Source of the DNA: Perognathus longimembris pacificus
Lineage: Eukaryota; Chordata; Mammalia; Rodentia; Heteromyidae
Direction: 5' to 3'
Assembly: GCF_023159225.1 (NCBI RefSeq)
Contig: NC_063168.1
Location: 39,855,562-39,919,561, forward strand
Length of the DNA stretch: 64,000 nucleotides
Below the pieces are notes generated by a model. The model saw only the letters and a program-made list of their open reading frames with translations, had not been told where the DNA came from and made no database searches. Position numbers and translations under genes: made by a program. Shown piece after piece: positions 32,535 to 42,990 of the stretch (within the stretch, counting starts at the first letter, position 1; each line of letters opens with the position of its first letter).

Positions 32535-32600
32535 TAGCATTCATTGAGTGCCTATGCTAGGTTGCCTACTATGAGTGCTCAGAATCACCACTAACTCTCC
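32535..32600 (+). repeat. Possible MIR fragment
   Basis: CATTCATTGAGTGCCTATGC with CTAGGTTGCCTACTATGAGTG resembles the MIR 5' core (TGAGCACCTACTATGTGCC). Short and uncertain. Confidence 0.35.
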
Positions 32601-32689
32601 ACCAACTGGTGAACAACCACTAAAGGCTTTAGTTTTTGGAACCCTGAACTTCCTTTTCCTTCCCTGGTATATTTCCTACTAAGATAGGC

Positions 32690-32890
32690 AGTCCACTAAA
32701 TCCTTGGTCCTCAACTTGCTTTCCTCCTTCCTGGTCCTGTACCTTTGCACCTGGTGCCTAGTGTTCCCTCTTGTTCATAGTTTTAAATCATTCTCATCTT
32801 CCAAAGCCTTGTCCAATTCATCCTTCCCCCTAAATCCTTAGTTCTCATAACCAAAAATTTATGCTCCTCTTCCTTAGGTAATTCCCAAAG
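32690..32890 (+). repeat. Possible L2 fragment
   Basis: CTTTGCACCTGGTGCCTAGTG, CATCTTCCAAAGCCTTGTCC and TTCATCCTTCCCCCTAAATC follow the order seen in the L2 3' region. Low certainty. Confidence 0.4.
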
Positions 32891-32978
32891 TCACGGTGTA
32901 CAAGTAAAGCACACCAACACAAAGCATTTTGTTATTAACCCTCTGACACTAACCATCCAGCACCCCTAAAATCCTTAC

Positions 32979-33094
32979 CTTCAGGATCCAACAGTTTAGT
33001 GAGGCCAAGGTGCTGCTCTGCCAGGTTAAATGCATTCTGAAGATTGTAGTGTGCATTGGATTTCTTCAGTTTATCAAAATCTATCAGGTCAGGC
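32979..33094 (-). CDS. SPTBN1: SPTBN1 exon, residues ~216-255 (CH2)
   Basis: A 116-nt exon: one base finishing an arginine codon, [18 protein letters not shown] to TKLLDPE, and one base of aspartate. Acceptor TTGTATAAAG|GCCTGA (AAAG rather than CAG), donor CCTGAAG|GTAAGG (phase 1). It carries the RPDLIDF and [10 protein letters not shown] segments of the second CH domain. No long open frame of its own. Confidence 0.95.
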
Positions 33095-33190
33095 CTTTAT
33101 ACAACAACAAAGGAGCAAAACAAAAATTACATCTTGGAAACACATCCTGTAACTAAATGAGATGTGATTATTGCTGATACAGGGATATGA

Positions 33191-33440
33191 TTTTTTTTTT
33201 TGGGGGGGGGGCGGTGGTCAGTTGTGAGGCTTGAACTCTGGGCCTGGGCATTGTCCCTAGCTCTTCAGTTCAAGTCTAGCTCTCTACCACTTTGAGTCAC
33301 AGTGTCACTTCCGGTTTTCTGATGGTTAACTGGAGATGAGTCTCATGGACTTTCCTGCCTGGGCTGGCTTTGAACTGCAATTCTCAGATCTCAGCCAGCT
33401 GAGTAACTAGGATTGTAGGCATGAGCCACCGGTGCTTGAC
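33191..33440 (-). repeat. B1-Geo composite SINE
   Basis: Minus-strand copy: a T-run and G-run (33,191-33,212), Geo half (CTCTACCACTTTGAGTCACA), linker GGTTAACTGGAGATGAGTCTC, and B1 half ending GGATTGTAGGCATGAGCCAC. Confidence 0.82.
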
Positions 33441-33460
33441 TCTGAGATGTTTTTAATGTT

Positions 33461-33600
33461 AAAATAGCTACTAGGGGAGGAGGTAACAAACAGTAAAAGA
33501 AATATATTCAATGCCTAACGTATGAAACTGTAATCTCTCTGTACATCAGTTTGAAAATAAAAAAATTAAAAATAAATAAATAAAAATAGCTACTAGGGGA
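33461..33600 (+). repeat. Short L1-like retroposon (104 bp) with 18-bp target-site duplication
   Basis: The body 33,479-33,582 begins GGAGGTAACAAACAGTA and contains TATGAAACTGTAATCTCTCT, GTACATCA and an A-rich tail. The perfect direct repeat AAAATAGCTACTAGGGGA lies at 33,461-33,478 and 33,583-33,600. This shows the family moves by retroposition and that this copy is 5'-truncated. Confidence 0.9.
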
Positions 33601-33650
33601 TGGGAATGTGGCTTAGTGGTAGAGTGCTTGCCTAGCATACATGAAGCCAT
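33595..33650 (+). repeat. Truncated IDL (ID-like) SINE half
   Basis: GGGGATGGGAATGTGGCTTAG, GTAGAGTGCTTGCCTAGCAT, ACATGAAGCC, then unrelated sequence. Only the 5' two thirds of the left monomer remain; there is no Geo half. The retroposon just upstream landed at its first bases. Confidence 0.8.
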
Positions 33651-33806
33651 TCTCTAATACTTTCTTCCTCTGGAATGCAGAAATTTCCACTCTGGTGCAA
33701 AACTGAAGGACAAGGACACGAGACTCAAAGGTCACCCTTATTTGCTGTAGAAGAATGTCAGCAAACATTCTACCCCATAGTTGTCAACCTGAATTCTTCA
33801 ACTTAC

Positions 33807-33887
33807 CGGTGTTTGTGTATCAGTGCATTAAACGCCATACCATCTCTCCAGCTAGTGGTAAAATTGTGAATGTTGACATTGGGGTAT
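33807..33887 (-). CDS. SPTBN1: SPTBN1 exon, residues ~189-216 (CH2)
   Basis: An 81-nt exon: the last base of a glycine codon, [20 protein letters not shown] to LIHKH, and two bases of arginine. Acceptor CTTGGCAG|ATACCC, donor CACCG|GTAAGT (phase 2 at both ends). [17 protein letters not shown] is the strongly conserved helix of the second CH domain. Too short for a long open frame; placed by translation. Confidence 0.96.
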
Positions 33888-35170
33888 CTGCCAAGGACAA
33901 AGTATGAGAGAAAAGCCACAAAGTTACCAAATAAATGTTTACACTTTTGCTAAATACAGTACTTAAGAAAGAAAAATGTTTCTAAGCATAGTAAAATTCA
34001 ACACAGTGAATATCAAGACAATGAGAGCATATATTTTTTCATATACTTTGTTATACAATAAAAGTAAGTGTATATGCTCACTGCATTACATATGAAACTG
34101 TAACCCCTCTGTACATCACTTTAACAATAAAGAAATGAAAAAAAAGTACAGTTTCATAGCTTCTTCTGTAGTTAATTCAATACCACAAAAGATGTGAACT
34201 ATGTCCTAGATTTAAAATGGTACTTTTTTAGGAAAGAATGACCACAACTTGAACATGGTTGAGACCTCTCATCTGCTTCTGCTGGCTTTCTAGTCCACTT
34301 ACTAAGATGCTAGGACCTCGCCACTGGGTCCTAATTCATAGGTAACTCTGGGACAAGAGGTAGCTGGCACTACCCACTCACGTGACACTCAGCTTTCTTT
34401 TTTCCTTGCAGCATTTAACTGAACAAAGTTTCAGAAAATATAGTCCCTCCCTCAAAATGTCCCTTGGTTTGTAACTTACCCCTGAATCAGCCATACTGGT
34501 TATTAATAACTTATAACTTGTGGTTTATTAAAGGCTTATACTTCACTTGACCTGTTTATTATAGCTTTCATACTTCATGTTCACTAGCTACAGCTACACA
34601 TAAAGCAGTTTTCACCATAACTCTAGTTAACTGGATATAAAAGCAGTTTTCATTAAAAACTTATGACCCTAAATCAATTTGATGAGGAGTTCGCAGGTTT
34701 AATAACCAGCTGAGCTCAGACAACTTCAATGATCAACAAAATTATGCAGTTATCTAAAAAATATCCTCACTAGATTTTAGTGTGGGGATAAAAGGAAGGA
34801 AAGCAGGGGGCAGATGATACACAGCAATTACTATTAAGTTTACAGCATAAAGCTCTCCCAATCAGCAGAAGTTAGGGTGAGGAGAAAACCCTTAACTGCT
34901 TTTTTAAAACATGGTGGGTATGATTCTTAAAAGTACCTCCAGGACTTAAAAATCCAAAATGGAAGAAAAATGACAGGTCCAAAATATAAATCAGAACTCC
35001 TTCTACTCCATTCCAAGAACTAGCTAGAAGGTCAACATAGCAACTGCTTCTGTGTTAACAAGACTGCTAAAGAAGGCTGAGGACAAGACACTGTCAACAC
35101 TTGGAAGTGATGACTGCAGTGGACTTAATCCTGGAGACACAGTCCTAGTGCCCTTTGCATTCCCACTCAC
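33888..35170. other. Intron with one short L1-like retroposon
   Basis: Intron of 1,283 bp. Apart from an L1-like 3' end at 34,072-34,142 I see nothing recognisable. Confidence 0.8.
34072..34142 (+). repeat. L1-like retroposon 3' end, about 70 bp
   Basis: CATATGAAACTGTAACCCCT, CTGTACATCACTTT, AACAATAAAGAAATG and an A tail. Same 3' block as the copies at 33,479, 40,780 and 58,446. No convincing direct repeat seen. Confidence 0.75.
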
Positions 35171-35262
35171 CCAGCTGTCTTCATCTGGCACCACAACAGC
35201 AATGCATCCTTGGCAGACTTTTTCTCTTTATTATCTTCAGTTTCCACACTGATATCTTGGAT
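35171..35262 (-). CDS. SPTBN1: SPTBN1 exon, residues ~159-189 (CH1-CH2 linker and CH2 start)
   Basis: A 92-nt exon (30 codons plus two bases) encoding [19 protein letters not shown] to [10 protein letters not shown]. Acceptor CATCTTAG|ATCCAA, donor GCTGG|GTGAGT (phase 2). It holds the charged linker between CH1 and CH2 and the first helix of CH2 (ALLLWCQ). Confidence 0.96.
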
Positions 35263-35602
35263 CTAAGATGCACAAAGAAATATTAGATGAACATATGGAT
35301 CTGCTGCCTAACAGTCACTGAAGAACAGATCTGCATTTATAAGAAGAGTAAACAAGATCTCACCCTGCAGATTACATATTATCACTATCAATAAAAACTG
35401 TGTCCTAAAGTCCAAAATCATCTTGGAAACATGTGCCAGAACTAAGTTTCCTACTTTGCACACAGGTACAGGTAAAGAGGAGATGATTCAACTTGTATAT
35501 TTTTCTAGTAGAGATCATTCATGTCCCTGAGAAAGCCCATCTTTCCAATGATAAGGAAGCAGCACACAGGTGCCCAGAACCTTGTCAGAACCTGGAGAAA
35601 TA

Positions 35603-35834
35603 TTTACCATGTTTCTTTTTTTTTTTCTTTCCAGTCCTGGGGCTTGGGACTCAGGGCCTGAGTACTGTCCCTGGCTTCTTTTCGCTCAAGGCTAGCACTC
35701 TGCCACTTGAGCCACAGCGCCACCTCTGGCGTTTTCTGTATATGTGGTGCTGAGGAATCGAACCCAGGGCTTCATGTATACGAGACGAGCACTTTACCAC
35801 TAGGTCATATTCCCAGTCCCTTTACCATGTTTCT
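35603..35834 (-). repeat. IDL-Geo dimeric SINE (first of a stacked pair)
   Basis: Reverse-strand dimer: T-run, CCAGTCCTGGGGCTTGGGAC, CTAGCACTCTGCCACTTGAG, then IDL half ending CACTAGGTCATATTCCCAGT. The direct repeat TTTACCATGTTTCT lies at 35,603-35,616 and 35,821-35,834. Confidence 0.92.
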
Positions 35835-36063
35835 TTTTTTTTTTTTTTTTTTTTTTTTTGGGCCAGTCCTGGGCCTTGGACTCAGGGCCTGAGCACTGTC
35901 CCTGGCTTCTTCCCGCTCAAGGCTAGCACTCTGCCACTTGAGCCACAGCGCCGCTTCTGGCCGTTTTCTGTATATGTGGTGCTGGGGAATCGAACCTAGG
36001 GCCTCGTGTATCCGAGGCAGGCACTCTTGCCACTAGGCTATATCCCCAGCCCCCATGTTTCTT
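35821..36063 (-). repeat. IDL-Geo dimeric SINE, GAGCGGGAAG subfamily (second of a stacked pair)
   Basis: Reverse-strand dimer (body 35,835-36,053) with GGCTTCTTCCCGCTCAAGG and CCTAGGGCCTCGTGTATCC. It is inserted directly in the 3' copy of the first element's target duplication, so the target CATGTTTCT occurs a third time at 36,054-36,062. Confidence 0.92.
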
Positions 36064-36517
36064 TATAACCATTTTTCACACTAGGATTAGACTTCAATGA
36101 TGAAGATACTATGTACCCTGGTGTCCTGAAAGCCGATCCCAACTCCCAGTCAGTGTGTTTAAATGCTGTGTTTCTATCATCTACATTTCAAGTTTCACAG
36201 AAGCAAAAGTTCAACATTAAAAACAAAGCCTGCTGTACTGGTATCAAAACATGGGTCTGACTTGAGGCTGCACCATAGGATTATCCCCACCTTAAGAATG
36301 GCAGTAACAATGTCTACTTCACAATACTGTTGTATGTTTAATAGGTTAAAGAATATGAAGTGCTAAGCTCATGAGAAGGATAGCTGTCCCTTCTGGGATT
36401 AGGAGCTAGCTGCCAGTAATATGATTTTAGACGAATGTTCTAAATACCTTCTCATCTGTAGTTTCATATAACTGAATTTGAGATAGGGGCTGGTAGTAGA
36501 TGGTGTGGCCTAGGATA

Positions 36518-36572
36518 TTTTTTTAATGCTGGTCCTGGGGCTTGAACTCAGGGCCTGGGTGCTGTCAGGGCC
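36518..36572 (-). repeat. Geo monomer fragment
   Basis: T-run, then GCTGGTCCTGGGGCTTGAAC, TCAGGGCCTGGGTGCTGTC. Only the 3' part of a Geo half is present, cut off abruptly. Confidence 0.7.
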
Positions 36573-36589
36573 TTGATTGTTGCAATTAA

Positions 36590-36715
36590 CTCTATTAGCA
36601 ATGGCATCTTTCACAGACTTAGGTAATTAGAATCCCTGGAGCTGGGCCCTGGGAATCTGAATTATTAAGCTTTCCCAATAGTGGCAGATAATCAGCCAAG
36701 GTTTGGGAACTAGCC
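36590..36715. repeat. MER5A-like hAT DNA-transposon fragment
   Basis: CTGGAGCTGGGCCCTGGGAA, TCTGAATTATTAAGC and AATCAGCCAAGGTTTGGGAA resemble the MER5A consensus as I remember it. Old and diverged. Confidence 0.45.
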
Positions 36716-37768
36716 AGTCAGGGAAGTATTTCTTTCTGTTAATTTCACTTTAATCTCCTGCCCTTTGACACACACCCCTGCCCAGAGAACACTTCATTCC
36801 CAGGGAATGAAGAAGGAAAAAGGATTGGCCACAGGCTGGTTTCAGAGTTTCAATATGACAGCTATAATTTGCTTTTATTTTTTTGCAAAGTTTGTATTAA
36901 CCCAGAAAAAAATCAATTTTTAGCAAAGATAAAAAGATAGCAAATAGAAAGGAAAGGCACACAGAACACAGTCATCCAAGATCTCTGTTTGCAGAGTAAC
37001 CTGAAACCAGGGTAAGGGTAAGAATTGCTCCTGCATTTTAAATTTTAATTGAAATGTATTAGCAAAAGAATGCTCCTGGGGCTGAAAAACCAGGAAGCTT
37101 CATCCTTAACAGACTCAGAGCACTCTCTCCTTGTTCTGTCCTTCTTCCCCTCCTGCCATCAGTGTTCCCTCTCCTCAAAATGACCTTGATAGTACCTTCT
37201 TACTAAAATATTTCTAGAAAAATGATCACATTCAAACATACACAAGGCATTTGCTCTTTCCCCTGAAAACTGCTTCCTTGCATTCCAAAGAGAATGAGAA
37301 GGTGAAATGGTACTACACACATGTGGCAGAACCCAGTTTCTCTCCAAAGTAGCTTATAATGTATGCCACAATTTGGAGAAGGTAAGACAGTCTGGTACTA
37401 GTTAACTTAGCATTAGCCACATTATTATTTTAACCTTTGCTCTTGAAAGCCTAGTGGCAGAGATCAGACTTATGGAGGTGTTGGAGAAGTGATGCTCTGA
37501 GATGCAGTCTAGATATGCATTACTGGTGAGAGCCAAGCCAAGTCAGGAGTAGTAGTGATATGCAGGGAGAAGCAGTAGCTTCCACATGCCTTCAAGGCCA
37601 GCTAGATGCCACATCTGCTCTCCAGTCCTGGTTCTGAGGTATGGTCTCAATCTGGACTGCCAGTTCTGCTGGAAGGGGAAGCCAACTCTACCAGGATAGG
37701 AGGCTTCTACCTGGGAGGCTAGCTTTAAGTTACTAGCATCAGTAACTTCTCTGGGCTGAGTTCCTTAC

Positions 37769-37942
37769 CTGGAAGCGCAGGATGATGGTCCAAATGAGGC
37801 CAAGGGTCAGCCGGTGGTTCCCATCCACAATGTCGTGGGACCCCATGTTCTCAAGATGGACTCTCTGTTCCTTCAGGAACTGAAGGGCCTTGTCCACATT
37901 CTCCAGACAGTGGATGCGCATTCTGCCCTTGGTGGGTTTAGG
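37769..37942 (-). CDS. SPTBN1: SPTBN1 exon, residues ~101-158 (second half of CH1)
   Basis: A 174-nt exon (58 codons, phase 0) encoding [20 protein letters not shown] to [10 protein letters not shown]. Acceptor ATCTCCAG|CCTAAA, donor [28 protein letters not shown] is the classic type-1 CH signature that includes actin-contact helices. Skipping would keep the frame but destroy CH1. Confidence 0.97.
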
Positions 37943-38719
37943 CTGGAGATGAGATAACCGAGGTAGAACAGATCATACAGTAGGCTAGAGATGGGCCCCA
38001 GGCCACTGTGTCTGTCACACAGTGCACCCCCCCAAACCAAAAAGACCATGTGTGCTCATCTGGTTCAAAAACACTATGTCACAGCTTTAAAACGTGTTGG
38101 TAAAGAGATGGTAACCAATTTGCCCCTTAGGTTTGTTGGATCATGGAAGTTAAGAAGTTTAGAAAATTTCTGCACTACTAACAACCATCCACCCAACTAC
38201 TAAGAGATTTTCTGTTGTAAATACAAACAGTTTTATGGCCTGTAGGCCTGGGTCATTTTTGAAGGTTGGCTCACAATGAAAACGAGACATTCCACCTCTC
38301 CCTGAATCAAAACAATTCCCATAACAGTTTTGTGAGGACATGGAAGGATTAAATAAAAAGGTATGACTCACTGAAAAGGGTAGGGGAGGAGGAAACAAGA
38401 ATAGTCTGATTTGAATACCCCCATAAGTTCCTTTGCTTTACCCAGGTATGCCAAAATCTAAATGAGGTCTCTGGAAGACAATCATTTTAAGTAATGCAAA
38501 GGGCATATGCACATACAATGGTATACTTACAATACATGTACCTCCACTATATGTACTACATATGTCTACCATATTTACTATTCTTCTTATCTACTACACA
38601 TACACATACACACACACACGGTTTTCAATGAGTCACTATTATCTACCATGTCAAGAGCAAGCTTCATCCCCTACTGTTCTATTTCCATCTGCCTCCCACC
38701 ACCCGCCCCCCCAACTTGG

Positions 38720-38930
38720 TAGAGGCTGTTCCTTGGGCTGATGTCATCATCTCACAAAGATGCCACTGAATGTGCACACCTTGTCTACCATAAGAATGCT
38801 TTAGCTTAGCTGCCTAGAGTCCTTTCCATAGCCACCTCACTGTGGCTCACCCACCTTTCAAGGATCTAGTCAAGGCATATCTTCCCTTCTTGGAGACATT
38901 TCCAACCATCCAGTTCTCACAGATCTCTTA
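38720..38930 (+). repeat. Possible L2 fragment
   Basis: TGGCTCACCCACCTTTCAAG, CTAGTCAAGGCATATCTTCC and GGAGACATTTCCAACCATCC follow the order of the L2 3' region (treatment-like TCAAATGTCACCTCCT segments). Uncertain. Confidence 0.35.
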
Positions 38931-40167
38931 CTTCAAAACTCCACAAACTGGTGGTCTGGACCACAAAGCCCAGACTTACTTCTGCTAGTAACTTCCAATG
39001 GGACTACTAGTTTTGTCATAAGAGCAAAGAAAATGCTTTGGGCTTCTGCTACACTACTCTCAAGGGTGTGTGGTTCTGTTCTTAACATAAAGCATGTGTA
39101 CTGTGACCTGAACATCCACCTGCAAGTCAGCTGTCCTTGTGGAGAAAAGGAGACCAGGTGTGCAGCAACCAGATGAACACCAAAGTAAAGGTGGCAGCCT
39201 GCCTTGTGCTAACATCTTGTCCATTTCCTGCTTTTCCTCTTTGGTTGAGAGCCTCAGTTACTCACTAGCTAGAAAACATCTTCTGGAAGGTTACTTGAGT
39301 TACAAGTGGCCATGTCATGCCTGCCCAGTCTCAAGACAATTGTCATATATATATAACACATATATATATATTTTACTTTCTTTTCTCTTACAGAAAATAA
39401 ACACACAGATTGAAAGAATTCACTTTGACACTAAGGAATAAGGTTACAAGCCAAGGCCTTAAGTAACAAGTAAATTCCACTTCTTTTGAAAGTTTTAGCA
39501 AGAATTTATTTTAGTGTCACATGGTTAACATAGGAAGAAACAGAAAAAGAAACATTTCCTGCTACCCATGCAGGAAATAGGCATTTAAGACTCCATAAAT
39601 TCTGTCAAACAATAGCAATGGAAAAAGAAATGTCCCTACAAACCAAGGTTTGCATGTAACGACAGCTTTCAGTACAAACATAAAATGATATTTTCTTTTT
39701 GGAAACTTCAAAACTAAAAAAAATTAAGGTAATTTGGGAAATATTAAAAAAGTTGAGGCAAGTGGTCTCTCTCTCGGAGGTCCACCCACCAGCCTCCTAA
39801 GTCAGCCATGATACCAGGTCTTTCTCCTGGGAGGAGACGTGTGTGGGGTCAGTACTGCCTTGGTGAAGACAGTAAGGCTGCTCTTTGGGTGACAAATACA
39901 TGACACTGCATGTGGTGCTCACACATGTTCTTTCCATTTCTCTCTATCATCTCCTGGATCACCTATCAATTCTCCTGGCTAAAACAGCGCCTATACACAG
40001 CAGCCCTGGCTTTCACCCCCAGGTGGCTTCATGGTGGGATGAGGTTCTTGGTTAAACTCTGTTCAAAGGCAAGGGAAGGATTAGGTGCCCTTTGAAAAGA
40101 ATGTAAATTATGGAATGCAAGCTTCTGGTAATTATAACTGCTGTCCAGAAGCTGTTCTGTCTCCTGT

Positions 40168-40235
40168 TCTCTTTTCCCCTCCCCTCCCCTTCCCTCTCTT
40201 CTCCTTTCTCCTCTCCTCTACCTTCCCTCCTCCCC
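40168..40235. repeat. Polypyrimidine tract
   Basis: An almost pure C/T run built from CCCCTCCCC, CTCTTCTCC and CCTCCTCCCC blocks. On the gene strand it is a purine (GGGAGAGG-type) tract. Mirror-like parts could form triplex DNA, but that is only a possibility. Confidence 0.9.
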
Positions 40236-40779
40236 TTCTCTGCTCTGCCAGTGAGACAGTGAGTATCTCCTGTTGCTCCTCCAGCCCAGAGGCAGAAATA
40301 TTCTGCTGGTAGAGCAGGTGTTCCCATGAGTGCACCTCCACCAGAGCATAAAGGTTATTTCCTACATAGGTAAGCACACCACACAGGTGGAAGGAGGACG
40401 CCACCAAAAGAGACAAGGAGGTAATGGGGGCTGATGGCACCTGGTTTCTACCCAACATAGCATAGGACAGCACTATTCTTTCAGAAAACCCAGAAAATCC
40501 CAAATAATCACTTAGTCTGGCTCTCATTCAAATGAACGCAGTAGAGAGAAAGTCCTCTCAGTATCTCCTTCACATCAATAGCAAAGTGGAATGTGCACGC
40601 ATTTACATGTGAACACAGGAAGCAAGTGATGGAGCTTCCCCTGGAGCTTCCCCACAGGTTGAAGAACTATTGTACATATTCCAGGGACAGCACAGTGGTG
40701 CTAACAGGCAGTACTTGACAGAGATTGTCCACTCCAAATCTGGATACAAATCAAGTCATCCAAGGCCAACAATCAGAAG

Positions 40780-41003
40780 AACAATGGCATGAGACAAGGT
40801 GACATAAGTCAAAAGGGCATGCAAACATTTTCTGGCCAATGATTAGATACCACCAGAAGAAATGCTGGAAACAAAACTGAAATGATGAAGGAGAGGGAAG
40901 GAGTGACATTGTCCAAAAAAAAAAAAAAAAAATGTACTCAATACCTGACTTGTGTAACTGTAACCCTCTGTGTATCACCTTTATAATAAACAATTAAAAA
41001 AAA
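40780..41003 (+). repeat. L1-like retroposon 3' end, longer copy
   Basis: TGACATTGTCC, an A-run (40,914-40,932), ATGTACTCAATACCTGACTT, GTGTAACTGTAACCCTCTGT, TATCACCTTTATAATAAA and an A tail. It extends further 5' than the 33.5 and 58.4 kb copies. Antisense to SPTBN1. Confidence 0.7.
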
Positions 41004-41967
41004 TGACAACAAAATCTGCATTTCCCTAAACGATCATGCCAAGACTAGGAAGTGGAAAGTCCTGCTTTCCTTCTAAAATTGTGTGTGTGTGCACATGTGC
41101 ACACGTGAGTGCGTGTGCAATTTTTCCTATTGTTCCTGGCCTTTACACCTTTTAAAAATATTAAATAGGAGTAAACTAGATTTATATATCATGGTTTTGC
41201 TCGGTAGTGCTCTATATGTAATAAATGATTTAGATATCAAAGTTACAGTTTCTGGTAGATCACTTCTTTATCTGTAAGGAAACCACTTAACTCTTTATCT
41301 GTAAAATGGGGCTCTGACAATTACTTCATCTGGTGTTTTTGTTTTGTTTTGTTTTTTCCCAAATTGTTACTTTGGTTTGAACCAGGGGCTTGTGCTGCCT
41401 GGCAGAAGCTCAACCTGAGTCGTACTCTCAGCCCAATGACATGCTTAAATGTAGAATCTTTCCAATAGCAAAGGGCACCTCAAGTAATTTTCCCCAAAAA
41501 ATTCTACCTAAAAAAAGAGAACTCTTCTCTCCCTATGCTACTTATACATCAAGCAGTAACACAGCTCTCTGTCCACAAGAATCCTAGGAGTTTAGAACTC
41601 GCCTAGGAAGAACCAGAAACACTGATGTGTATCAACTGAAAAGCAAACCTAGAACTTTTAGAATATTACATATATAAATTTAGAATATTACTCTCCTAAT
41701 CCTGACAGACCATGTTCAATTCTGAATTCTAAAGCAAGGATGAAAAGGGACAGGGAATGATAAGGGAAAAGGGGAAGAAAAAGAGAAAGGCAAAAGTGGT
41801 AGAGAAAAAATATGGCTGGAAGTATCCTAGTTGAGAAGAAGACTAGATGGTGATAGGAAGAAAAGGTGAAAATATGGAAATCCTGGGATTTCTATACATT
41901 ATAATTCAAAGATTAGGAAACAAATCCAAAAAGCATGCTTTATACAGGGATTTAAAAATTACTACTA

Positions 41968-42172
41968 GGAGCTGGGAATATGGCCTAATGGTAAAGTGCT
42001 TGCCTCACATACATGAGGCCCTGAGTTCGATTCCTTAGCACCATAAATATAGAAAATGCCAGAAGGGGCACTGTGGCTCAAGTGATAGAGTGCTAGCCTT
42101 GAGTATAAAGAAGCCAGGGACAGTGCTTAGGCCCTGAGTTCAAGCCCCAGGGCTGGCAAAAAAAAAAAAAAA
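41968..42172 (+). repeat. IDL-Geo dimeric SINE, older type
   Basis: Starts GGAGCTGGGAATATGGCCTA, has GTTCGATTCCTTAGCACC in the left half and GAGTTCAAGCCCC in the Geo half, and ends in an A-run. Many private changes and no clean direct repeat point to an older copy. Confidence 0.88.
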
Positions 42173-42424
42173 TACCATTACTGATACATAGCAGTAAGGA
42201 ACTCATATTGGGTCAAATATTGTTTGATAAAAGTTACTTATTACTTCATTACAACACCCTCACATTTCCAAAGAGCTCTCCCCACTTTCATAATTGAAGC
42301 TCATCCATCATCAGTGGACCATTAACCCCCTACTTACCACAAAAGAACAAATAAGACATGGCAAGGTTTGATGATGCCCTGTTGGTACAACATAAGGGAG
42401 ACAGAATATCAAGATCAAAGTTTG

Positions 42425-42640
42425 CAGGATATGGCAGCATACACTGGAGCTCCTACCTACTCAAAAGGGTGATATAAGAGGACCCTAAGTTTGAGGTTAG
42501 CCTGGGAAATTTATCAAGACTCTGCCTCAAAACTAAATCATAGTAATAATGAAGAGGAGGCTCTGAATATGAAGCTCAGTGGTATAGCACTTGCTTGGCA
42601 CGTGAAGTCCTAGGATTGATCCCAGGAGAAGGAAAAATAG
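42425..42640 (+). repeat. B1-dID-like SINE, degraded
   Basis: B1-like left half (GGCAGCATACACTGGAGCTC, GAGGTTAGCCTGGGAAATTT, AAGACTCTGCCTCAAAACTA) followed by an ID-like half (GAAGCTCAGTGGTATAGCAC, TTGCTTGGCACGTGAAGTCC, GGATTGATCCC). Confidence 0.65.
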
Positions 42641-42861
42641 ACTAAAGCTCAAGTACACTCAAGCTCCTTCATCTGTGTCTTATTTGCTTAAGTGGGCTTC
42701 TCAAATTTTTAAAGTATGTGTGCAGTTCAGGAAGTGATAATTACAATTAATTCCAAAAGGTGGTAATAATCTCAGAGCTATACATAGAAACATGTCCATC
42801 TACTGCACAGCTTCAGATCCAAAATCTGTTTGCTGCTATTTAGGAGGACCAGGGCGTTAAT

Positions 42862-42990
42862 CTCTGTTAGGTGGTTTACAGGTACAGTCACATATAATCC
42901 TCACAATCACTACTCATGTCATTTTATAGATAAGGATACCATGGCCCAGAGAGATGAAGTTATCTGTCCAGTTCCTTAATGTGATGACCT
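42862..42990 (+). repeat. MIR element
   Basis: CATATAATCCTCACAATCAC, CATTTTATAGATAAGGATAC and AGAGAGATGAAGTTATCTG match the conserved MIR core in order (TTAATCCTCACAACAACC; CATTTTACAGATGAGGAAAC; AGAGAGGTTAAGTAACTTG). Confidence 0.75.

Larger units (their letters stand above)
29809..32978. other. Intron with L2, MIR and B1-Geo sequence
   Basis: Intron of 3,170 bp. It holds an L2 fragment, a B1-Geo SINE, a possible MIR piece and a second L2 fragment. 31,300-32,520 shows nothing recognisable. Confidence 0.75.
33095..33806. other. Intron with B1-Geo, a short L1-like retroposon and an IDL fragment
   Basis: Intron of 712 bp, about half retroposon. The L1-like piece is inserted at the start of a truncated IDL SINE. 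Confidence 0.85.
35263..37768. other. Intron with stacked IDL-Geo SINEs and an old DNA-transposon fragment
   Basis: Intron of 2,506 bp. It holds two antisense IDL-Geo copies back to back (35,617-36,053), a Geo fragment, and a MER5-like fragment. The remainder is unremarkable. Confidence 0.8.

Noticed and set aside
39347..39372. TATA-rich stretch as a possible promoter
   Set aside because: A simple TA repeat in the middle of an intron, with no downstream exon on either strand.
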